NCBI RefSeq assembly: GCF_026627445.1
Contig: NZ_JAPNLJ010000005.1
Coordinates: forward strand, 186,001-250,000
DNA length: 64,000 nucleotides
Origin: Streptomyces sp. H27-H1
GTDB lineage: Bacteria; Actinomycetota; Actinomycetes; Streptomycetales; Streptomycetaceae
Direction: 5' to 3'
Every line of letters starts with the position of its first letter. The stretch's first letter is position 1. Positions 56,010-62,782 of this stretch are shown piece by piece. A program made the translations under genes and the position numbers. The notes under the pieces were generated by a model. The model did not search any database. It was not told the DNA's origin and saw only the letters and a list, made by a program, of their open reading frames with translations.

Positions 56010-56016
56010 GGGACAC

Positions 56017-57441
56017 ATGACTGAGCACGGGGTTCGCTGGACAGCGGAACAGGTACTGGCTCTGGCTCCTGACGGCGCCTCACGCAAGGCGGGGGCCAGA
56101 CTCGGCGGGGCGGGGCCGTGGTCACAGACCGGAGGTTCCGCTTCCGGTGCGGTGTGGGGGTTGTGCAAGGGCAGCGGCAGCAAGCCGTACCGGACGGTCG
56201 TCGACCTGTCCGGGCCGGCGTACAAGTGCTCCTGCCCGAGCCGGAAGTTCCCGTGCAAGCACGCACTGGGCCTGCTGCTGCTCTGGGCGGCGGAGGGACT
56301 CGACGCCCCGGCGGGCAATCCGGCCGGGGCTCCGGCCGGCGATCCGACCGGCGCTCCGGACTGGGCGGGCGAGTGGCTCGCGGAGCGGGCGGCGAAAGCC
56401 GCGCGGCCCGCTGCCGATCGCTCCGGCCGCTCCGGGCCGGCGGACGCGGAGGGGGCCCGCAAGCGGGCCGAGCGGCGGGCGGCCAGGATCGGAGCGGGCG
56501 TCACCGAGCTGGAACAGCGGCTTGCCGACCTGGTGCGCGGCGGCCTCGCCGGCCAGGAGCGGGCGGGATACGCGGGCTGGGAGGAGACCGCCGCCCGGAT
56601 GGTCGACGCCCAGGCGCCGGGACTGGCCGCACGGGTAAGGGAGTTGGGGACGATACCCAGTTGCGGCACCGGCTGGCCCGCCCGGATGCTGGAGGAGGCC
56701 GCGCTCCTGCACCTGCTGGACCGGGCCTGGCTGGGGGTTTCCGGACTTGCGGAGCCGCTGGCCTCGACGGTCCGCAGCCGTCTGGGACTGCAGCCCCAGA
56801 CGGAGGGCGAGGCCGTACGGGACCACTGGCTCGTGCTGGCCCAGTACGACACGGCGTCACCGGACGGCCGTCTCACCACCCGCCGGATCTGGCTGCGCGG
56901 GCTGGCGAGCGGGCGGCCTGCCCTGGTCCTGGACTTCGGCCCGCCCGGGCGACCGCCGGGGCTGGCACTGCCCGTCGGACTGGCACTGGAGGCGGAAGCC
57001 CGCTTCCGGCCCGGATCGGCGGGGCTGCGCGCGGACCTCGGGGAGAGGTTCGGGCCGGCCTCGCCGAGCCGGACCGCGCCGACCGGCATGAGCACGGGCG
57101 CGGCACTGGAGGCGTACGGCGCGGCACTGCGCGAGGACCCCTGGCTGGAGTCCTGGCCGGTGGTGCTCGGCCCGGTGGTGCCGATACCGGGACAACGACA
57201 AGGGGGACGACAGGGGGATCAACAGGACTCGGCGGCATGGCAATTGGCGGATGCGGAAGGGACGTCCGCCCTGCCCGTGCCCCTGACCGGGTCCGGGAGC
57301 CGGCCCGGGACCGGGCTGTGGCAGCTGGCCGCTCTTTCGGGGGGCGGGCCGCTGACGGTGTTCGGAGAGTGCGGACACCGCGGATTCACCCCGCTGACGG
57401 CCTGGCAGCCGGACTCACCGGAGCCGGTGGTGCTGGGCTGA
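56017..57441 (+). CDS. SWIM zinc-finger protein, YehQ-like
   Basis: A 474-residue protein with an N-terminal SWIM zinc finger: CSCPSRKFPCKH, ligands Cys71, Cys73, Cys80 and His82. SWIM fingers bind DNA or protein partners. The remaining 390 residues contain a helical Ala/Arg-rich stretch (ARKRAERRAARIGAGVTELEQRLADLVRGGLAG, EETAARMVDAQAPGLAARVRELG) and beta-rich segments (DHWLVLAQYDTASPDGRLTTRRIWLRG). It is divergent from the MoxR operon, as yehQ is linked to yehLMP in E. coli. The ATG at 56017 follows a PafBC-type promoter so closely that the mRNA should be leaderless, which fits the lack of a ribosome binding site. DUF5691 follows. Confidence 0.92.
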   Translation: MTEHGVRWTAEQVLALAPDGASRKAGARLGGAGPWSQTGGSASGAVWGLCKGSGSKPYRTVVDLSGPAYKCSCPSRKFPCKHALGLLLLWAAEGLDAPAGNPAGAPAGDPTGAPDWAGEWLAERAAKAARPAADRSGRSGPADAEGARKRAERRAARIGAGVTELEQRLADLVRGGLAGQERAGYAGWEETAARMVDAQAPGLAARVRELGTIPSCGTGWPARMLEEAALLHLLDRAWLGVSGLAEPLASTVRSRLGLQPQTEGEAVRDHWLVLAQYDTASPDGRLTTRRIWLRGLASGRPALVLDFGPPGRPPGLALPVGLALEAEARFRPGSAGLRADLGERFGPASPSRTAPTGMSTGAALEAYGAALREDPWLESWPVVLGPVVPIPGQRQGGRQGDQQDSAAWQLADAEGTSALPVPLTGSGSRPGTGLWQLAALSGGGPLTVFGECGHRGFTPLTAWQPDSPEPVVLG

Positions 57442-57549
57442 GCGGGCGCAGGGGAAGGCGGCGGCGCGGGGGCGCCGACGTAATCGAAAAACGACTGAGC
57501 CGGGGGGCTTTCGTGGACGACAACCACGCCAGTTGAGGCCGTAGGCACG

Positions 57550-57620
57550 GCCGTGTGCCACAGGGAGATCGAGCTGCTCCGGTCCCGCGGAGGGGGCGGG
57601 ACCGGAGCACCGCACACGGC
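57550..57620 (+). other. Nested inverted repeats between SWIM and DUF5691 genes
   Basis: An outer 9-bp arm GCCGTGTGC (57550-57558) pairs with 57612-57620, and an inner 14-bp arm TGCTCCGGTCCCGC (57575-57588) pairs with 57596-57609. This strong structure in the 211-bp gap could be an attenuator, a processing or stability element, or a terminator that separates two transcripts. Confidence 0.6.
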
Positions 57621-57652
57621 ACGCCACACGAAGGAAAGAGGGAGGGGATCCG

Positions 57653-59260
57653 ATGGGCACGACGACGGACACGACACCGGAAACGACGGGCGGAACGGCG
57701 CACGGGGCGGTGGGAAGGGCCTACGGGGACGCGGGCTGGGAGGAGTTGGTGGCCTCCGCGCTCCTGGGTACCGAGCGGCGCCGGGGCAGCCCCGAAGCCC
57801 TGCTCGGGGCCGCGGCCGTGCAGACGGTACGGCGCCGGGCCGGGCTGAGACCCGCCGAGGCGGGTCCCCGGCCCGGGCCCGCGCCGCACGACCCGCGTCC
57901 GGAACCGCCGGAGCCTGCCCGGCGGCGGCTCGCACAGCTGTTGGCGGGCCGGGCGAGTACGGGCGGTGGCAGCGGGCGGCGGGGGGCCGCCCCGGACCTG
58001 ACGGAGCTGCTGCCGCAGTGGCTGGCCGCCGCCGGGCAGTACGGGTACCGGGCGCCGTCCTCTCTGCTGCCCGCACTGCTGGACGTCGCGCGGGCCCGAA
58101 GCGACCTGCGGCCACAGGCGCTGGTCCTGGCCGGGGCGCGCGGTCTGTGGCTGGCCCGGCTCAATCCGGATTGGCGGTTCGCACTGCGCGGGGGGTCGGG
58201 GGGCGCCGGCGAACTGCCCGACGCGAAGGACGCGGAAGGGGTGGAACGGCTGTGGCAGGAGGGGCTGTTCGCGGAGCGGGTCGCACTGCTCGGCCTCGTA
58301 CGGGCCCATGAGGCGGCTGCCGGGCCCCGGCTGCTGGCGACCACGTGGAGCACCGAGCGGGCCGAGGACCGGCTGATGTTCCTCGATTCCTTGCGGGTGG
58401 GGCTGTCCGCGGGTGACGAGCCGTTCCTGGAGGGTGCGCTGGGCGACCGCAGCCGCAATGTCCGGGCGACCGCCGCCGAACTGCTGTCGGCGCTGCCGAC
58501 CTCGGCGCTGGCCGGGCGGATGGCGGAGCGGGCACTGGCCTGCGTCGGCCCGGAAGGGGTGACACCGCCGGCCGAGTGCGATGCGGGGATGCTGCGCGAC
58601 GGCGTGGTCAAGCGGCCGCCGGCCGGGCGCGGGGAGCGGGCCTGGTGGCTCGGGCAGTTGGTGGAGTCCGCACCGCTGTCGTGCTGGCGGGAGCGGTTCG
58701 GGGGGCTCGGGCCGGCGCAGATCGTGGCGCTGCCGGTGGCCGAGGGCTGGGCGGAGGAACTGCACGCGGCCTGGTGCCGGGCGGCGGTGCGGCAGGGCGA
58801 CCCCGCGTGGTCGCAGGCCCTGCTCGGCTCGGCGTCCGCACCGCCCGCGGCGGGCCCGGCGACGGCGTCGCTGGCGGAGCGGGCGAAGCTCCTGTCGATC
58901 CTCGGCGAGGAGGAACGGGCTTCGTGGATAGCGGAGTTCATACGCGCACACGGGCTGTCGGAGGCGTTCCAGCTCCTCGGGGTGTGCGTGGTGCCGTGGG
59001 CGGGGGCACTGGGGCGGGCGGTGGTCGAGGCGCTGGACTCCGCGCGGGAGGCGGGCGGCTATCCCTGGAGCTTCAGCGGGGTGATGGGGCTGGCGGAGCG
59101 GTGCCTCGATCCCGGGGAGGCGGGGCGGCTCGATGCGTTGGCGGCGGAGCCGGTGGAAGAGGGGGGTGCGGCGGCCTACTGGGCGGAGGCCTTTCAGCGG
59201 CTGGTCGCCACCCTTCGGCTTCGGGCGGCCATGCACGCGGAGCTGACTCCGCCGCGCTGA
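57653..59260 (+). CDS. DUF5691 protein of the MoxR-vWA locus
   Basis: A 535-residue, mostly alpha-helical protein. The N-terminal WEELVASALLGTERR is the DUF5691 signature. The middle part (DRLMFLDSLRVGLSAGDEPFLEGALGDRSRNVRATAAELLSALPTSALAGRMAERAL) reads like HEAT/ARM-type repeats, and the rest continues in helical pairs (LAERCLDPGEAGRLDAL). It is expected to be a scaffold that binds protein partners of the MoxR-vWA system. The ATG at 57653 has GGGAGGGG upstream. It is probably in the same unit as the SWIM gene, although a large hairpin lies between. No enzymatic motif is visible. Confidence 0.9.
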   Translation: MGTTTDTTPETTGGTAHGAVGRAYGDAGWEELVASALLGTERRRGSPEALLGAAAVQTVRRRAGLRPAEAGPRPGPAPHDPRPEPPEPARRRLAQLLAGRASTGGGSGRRGAAPDLTELLPQWLAAAGQYGYRAPSSLLPALLDVARARSDLRPQALVLAGARGLWLARLNPDWRFALRGGSGGAGELPDAKDAEGVERLWQEGLFAERVALLGLVRAHEAAAGPRLLATTWSTERAEDRLMFLDSLRVGLSAGDEPFLEGALGDRSRNVRATAAELLSALPTSALAGRMAERALACVGPEGVTPPAECDAGMLRDGVVKRPPAGRGERAWWLGQLVESAPLSCWRERFGGLGPAQIVALPVAEGWAEELHAAWCRAAVRQGDPAWSQALLGSASAPPAAGPATASLAERAKLLSILGEEERASWIAEFIRAHGLSEAFQLLGVCVVPWAGALGRAVVEALDSAREAGGYPWSFSGVMGLAERCLDPGEAGRLDALAAEPVEEGGAAAYWAEAFQRLVATLRLRAAMHAELTPPR

Positions 59261-59280
59261 TCCTGCGCGGGCGGCCCTGG

Positions 59281-59346
59281 CCGTGAGCGGGCAGCCTCGG
59301 ACGTGAGCGGGCAGCCCTGGCCGTGAGCGGGCAGCCTCGGACGTGA
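59281..59346. repeat. 20/40-bp tandem repeat (GTGAGCGGGCAGCC)
   Basis: Units of about 20 bp containing GTGAGCGGGCAGCC alternate CCTGGCC and TCGGAC endings, giving a 40-bp period. Three full 20-bp units and a partial one lie just after the DUF5691 stop. Confidence 0.75.
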
Positions 59347-59472
59347 CCAAGCTGTCCTGCGGGGCTGCCCCCTGCCCTCCCTTGGCCCGTTCCCAGGGCT
59401 TCGCCCTGACCCGCCGGGCCCGGGTCGCGACCGCGGCCCCGGGGGCTCCCCCCGGACGCCGCGCCTCAAATG

Positions 59473-59515
59473 ACGGTGGGGCTGGGTTGCCCTCTGGGCA
59501 ACCCAGCCCCACCGT
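59473..59515. terminator. Bidirectional terminator before mutase small-subunit gene end
   Basis: A perfect 20-bp stem (59473-59492 with 59496-59515) and a TCT loop, between the convergent ends of the DUF5691 gene (59260) and the B12-binding subunit gene (59555). Confidence 0.85.
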
Positions 59516-59554
59516 CCCGGGGCCGACTCCCGGAAACAGCGATGACGGCGCCGG

Positions 59555-59962
59555 CTACACCGGCTGGCGTACGTGGGCGCGGACCCAGTCGACGATCGCC
59601 GTGGTCGTCGCGCCCGGGGTGAAGATTTCGGCCACGCCCTTCTCCTTCAGCGGAGCGATGTCCGCCTCCGGGATGATGCCGCCGCCGAAGACCTTGATGT
59701 CCTGCGCATCGCGCTCCGCGAGGAGTTCCAGGACGCGCGCGAACAGCGTGTTGTGCGCGCCCGACAGGATCGACAGTCCGATCGCGTCGGCGTCCTCCTG
59801 GATCGCGGTGTCGACGATCTGTTCGGGGGTCTGGTGGAGGCCGGTGTAGATGACCTCCATGCCCGCGTCCCGCAGGGCCCGCGCGATCACCTTGGCGCCT
59901 CGGTCATGGCCGTCCAGGCCCGGCTTCGCCACCACCACACGGATCGGACCGGTCACACCCAT
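59555..59962 (-). CDS. icmB: Cobalamin-binding small subunit of acyl-CoA mutase (IcmB-like)
   Basis: A 135-residue stand-alone B12-binding domain, equivalent to the C-terminal domain of methylmalonyl-CoA mutase and to IcmB of isobutyryl-CoA mutase. The base-off/His-on motif DxHxxG is present ([13 protein letters not shown]), as are LSILSGAH and [11 protein letters not shown]. The ATG at 59962 has a GGGAGG box; a longer frame upstream is unconserved. An imperfect palindrome TGAACGAACGTTAA (about 59979-59992) in the leader could be an operator. It must pair with large subunits encoded elsewhere; the B12-less large subunit at 6440-8032 is one candidate, classical IcmA another. Confidence 0.94.
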   Translation of the reverse strand: MGVTGPIRVVVAKPGLDGHDRGAKVIARALRDAGMEVIYTGLHQTPEQIVDTAIQEDADAIGLSILSGAHNTLFARVLELLAERDAQDIKVFGGGIIPEADIAPLKEKGVAEIFTPGATTTAIVDWVRAHVRQPV

Positions 59963-60138
59963 CGCACTGCCTCCCGAGTGAACGAACGTTAAGTACAGCA
60001 TCGCGCACACCCCCGTTTCGCGGTCAACCACGAGGGGGAAATCACACGTGGGATGGCGTGCCGCCGCTCCGCGCCGACAGCCGCACGGCACGGAGCGGTC
60101 GGACGCCTCCCGTGACGGCAGTAGGGGGGAGGCCGCCC

Positions 60139-60924
60139 ATGGGGCTGTCCATGTCCGGAGCCGCGTTGCGGGCCGGCGTACTGGAAGCGATCGTGCTCGG
60201 CGGGCATCTCCTGCTCTACCCGACCGGAGTACTGCCGGAGCGGTCCGCCGCCGCCCCGCACGAGCGCGGGCACGAGCGCGGGCGCGAGCGCCCGCCGGTG
60301 CTCCTGCTCCACGGGTTCACCGACAACCGCTCGGTCTTCGTCCTGCTGCGCCGCGCCCTGGGGGCCTGCGGCCGGCGGCAGGTGGAGACCTACAACTACT
60401 CCCCCTTCACCCGCGACCTGCGCGTCACCGCCCGGCACCTCGCCCGCCGCGTCGAGGATCTGTGCGAGCGCACGGGGCAGGACCGGGTGGATCTGGTGGG
60501 GCACAGCCTCGGCGGACTGGTCGGCCGCTACTACGTCCAGCGCCTCGGCGGCGACACGCGCGTCCGCACGCTCGTCACGCTCGGGACCCCGCATTCGGGT
60601 ACCCGCGTGGCCCCCTTCATGGACGCGCACCCCCTGGTCCGGCAGATGCGCCCGGATTCCGAGGTGCTCACCGAGCTGCGCGCGCCCGCGCCGGGCTGCC
60701 GAACCCGATGCGTGGCGTTCTGGAGCGAGTTCGACGAGCTGATGGACCCGGCCGGGACGGCCCGTATCGAACACCCGGACCTGCTCGTGGAGAACGTACA
60801 GGTCACAGGTATCGGACATCTCGCCCTGCCCGCGCACCCCACGGTCATCGCGGCGGTCCGGCGCACCCTCGACGGACCCGCGCCGATCGCACGCCCGCAC
60901 CCCGGCGCCGCTTCCGTCGCTTGA
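60139..60924 (+). CDS. Lipase/esterase-type alpha/beta hydrolase
   Basis: A 261-residue lipase-like hydrolase. [21 protein letters not shown] is the oxyanion region, the nucleophile elbow is [18 protein letters not shown], the acid lies in [11 protein letters not shown] and the His in [15 protein letters not shown]. These correspond to the triacylglycerol lipase/PGAP1-like group. No clear signal peptide is present: the N-terminus [27 protein letters not shown] is only moderately hydrophobic and could be a membrane anchor. The ATG at 60139 has GGGGGAGG 6 nt upstream. It lies between the mutase small subunit and the M23 peptidase as in S. coelicolor; the substrate is unknown. Confidence 0.92.
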   Translation: MGLSMSGAALRAGVLEAIVLGGHLLLYPTGVLPERSAAAPHERGHERGRERPPVLLLHGFTDNRSVFVLLRRALGACGRRQVETYNYSPFTRDLRVTARHLARRVEDLCERTGQDRVDLVGHSLGGLVGRYYVQRLGGDTRVRTLVTLGTPHSGTRVAPFMDAHPLVRQMRPDSEVLTELRAPAPGCRTRCVAFWSEFDELMDPAGTARIEHPDLLVENVQVTGIGHLALPAHPTVIAAVRRTLDGPAPIARPHPGAASVA

Positions 60925-60946
60925 CCGGCAACCGATCGGCATCCCC

Positions 60947-60982
60947 ACCGGCACTCCAACCGGCACTCCAACCGCCACTCCA
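60947..60982. repeat. 12-bp tandem repeat ACCGGCACTCCA
   Basis: Three consecutive units (two perfect, the third ACCGCCACTCCA) follow the lipase stop. A direct repeat TCGAAC-N5-TCGAAC (60984-61000) comes right after. Confidence 0.75.
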
Positions 60983-61187
60983 GTCGAACACGTTTCGAAC
61001 TCAAGGCCAAGGGTCGGTTTTCAGGGGGCCGAAAGACGGCTGAATGCCCGGTTCCGCTGAGGACAAATCCCGCCGAAGATTGTCGTTGCGTGTAACCGCC
61101 GGGTACAGTCACGCCACTGCTCTCCTCCGAGGACCCCACATTCCTCGGCCACCCAGGCCCCCCGCTGCCGAGGCGAAAGAGAAGTTG

Positions 61188-62666
61188 GTGAACGACCGCC
61201 CCACGTCGGGCCAGTACCCCGATTTCGGGTATGACGGCCTCTCCACCACCACTTTCGCTGGCGGTTCAGGGTTCACACCCTATGAAACGCAGGGTCAGGG
61301 CTACAACTACGGCGCCGCCTACGGTTCTTACGACACCGGCTCGTACGACACCACGGCTTGGACCGCCCCCCAGAACGGCTACCCCCAGCAGCCCGTAGAC
61401 GGCTACGACGGCTATCTCGCGTCCGTCCCCGTCCAGGGCGGTGTCTCCCTGGACTACCAGGCCACCGCCTTCGGATACGACACCTCCGCCGAGCAGACCG
61501 GCCACTGGTCGGTCCCGGGCTACGGGACCGAGACCGGCACCTACGACGCCACCGCCTGGAACACGGCCTCCGAGCAGACCTACGCGTATGCCGGTTACGA
61601 GCAGCAGGGACAGGTCCACGGCCAGGTCCCGGCTCAGGAGCAGGCCCCGGAGCCGGCCCAGGAGCAGCAGTACGCCTACGACTACGGGTACGAGGCCTAC
61701 GCCGAGACCTCGCCCGAGGCGGCCTACACCGAGACCGCTGTCTTCGAGTTCCTCCCCGCCGACGGCACGGATGCCGAGGTGCACGAGCTCCCCACCCAGG
61801 CCATGCCCGTCACCCCGGCCGCACCGGCCGAGCCGCGCCCCTCGCGCCGCGCCGGCTCCAGGTCCGCTTCCGGGTCCGGCTCCAAGTCCGTCGCCAAGGC
61901 GAGCGCCGGCAAGGCCGGTGCCAACACCCGCCGCCGTTCCCCGGCCAAGCGTTCCGCGCTGCTGACCGTGGCCGTTCCCTCGGCGTGCGTGATGGGCGTC
62001 GCGGGTGTCGCCGCCGCCTCCGTGGGCGGCCTCACCGGTACGGAGAAGCCGTCCGAGGAGACCACCACCCTGGCCGCGCCCGACCCGGCCTCCATCAAGC
62101 CGGTCGCGGCGAACAGCAAGCTCGACACGCAGCTCACCGCCCTCAGCGCCGACGCCGGCGACTTCGCGGACCGTGCGAGCCGCACCCAGGAACGCATCGA
62201 CCTGCGCCTGCGCCAGGACGAGGAGAAGAAGAAGAAGGCGGAGGAGGCGGCGGCCAAGGAAGCGGCCCGCCCCAAGTTCGCCCTCCCCGTCTCCCGGCAC
62301 GGCCTCAGCGCCGGCTTCGGCCAGGCGGGCGTCAACTGGATGTCCGTGCACACCGGCATCGACTTCCCGGTGGGCTACGGGACTTCGGTCATGGCCGCCA
62401 CCGACGGCACCGTGCGCAGCCAGTTCAACAGCGCCTACGGCAACATGGTGATACTGACCGCGCCCGACGGTACCGAGACCTGGTACTGCCACCTCAGCAG
62501 CGCCAAGATCCGGTCCGGCAAGGTCAAGGCCGGCGATGTGATCGCGTACTCCGGCGACACCGGCAACTCCACCGGCCCGCACCTCCACTTCGAGGTGAGG
62601 CCGGGCGGCGGCTCTCCCGTCGACCCCCAGGCGTGGCTGCGCGCCCACGGCCTGAACCCGAACTAG
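61188..62666 (+). CDS. M23 metallopeptidase with Tyr-rich cytosolic head
   Basis: A 492-residue LytM-type peptidoglycan endopeptidase or its degenerate regulator. Residues 1-215 are Tyr/Gln/Glu/Gly/Ala-rich and disordered, then comes a basic Ser/Lys/Arg stretch before a transmembrane helix (ALLTVAVPSACVMGVAGVAAASVGG). A short coiled coil follows (RASRTQERIDLRLRQDEEKKKKAEEAAAKEAAR). The peptidase domain starts at about residue 360 with zinc ligands in HTGIDFPVG (HxxxD), CHLSSAKI and HLHFEVRPGG. The catalytic residues are all present, so it is probably active. The GTG at 61188 was chosen because the family begins VNDRP; earlier codons are non-conserved. Confidence 0.92.
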   Translation: MNDRPTSGQYPDFGYDGLSTTTFAGGSGFTPYETQGQGYNYGAAYGSYDTGSYDTTAWTAPQNGYPQQPVDGYDGYLASVPVQGGVSLDYQATAFGYDTSAEQTGHWSVPGYGTETGTYDATAWNTASEQTYAYAGYEQQGQVHGQVPAQEQAPEPAQEQQYAYDYGYEAYAETSPEAAYTETAVFEFLPADGTDAEVHELPTQAMPVTPAAPAEPRPSRRAGSRSASGSGSKSVAKASAGKAGANTRRRSPAKRSALLTVAVPSACVMGVAGVAAASVGGLTGTEKPSEETTTLAAPDPASIKPVAANSKLDTQLTALSADAGDFADRASRTQERIDLRLRQDEEKKKKAEEAAAKEAARPKFALPVSRHGLSAGFGQAGVNWMSVHTGIDFPVGYGTSVMAATDGTVRSQFNSAYGNMVILTAPDGTETWYCHLSSAKIRSGKVKAGDVIAYSGDTGNSTGPHLHFEVRPGGGSPVDPQAWLRAHGLNPN

Positions 62667-62782
62667 CACCGAGAACCGAGCGCCCCGGGCGGCGTCGCCC
62701 GGCCCGGGCCGCAGCCGGCCCCGGCCCGACCGCCCCGCGGGTCACGCGGTCCCGAAGTCCCACGGCCCCGAAGTCCCGCGCG

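Noticed and set aside
60984..61000. TCGAAC-ACGTT-TCGAAC as a LexA/SOS box
   Set aside because: A LexA box needs GAAC-N4-GTTC as an inverted repeat; this is a direct repeat and lies far from any start codon of an SOS gene.
61020..61187. ydaO (c-di-AMP) riboswitch upstream of the M23 peptidase
   Set aside because: Cell-wall hydrolase genes in Streptomyces often carry one, so I looked, but the conserved ydaO blocks are not present.
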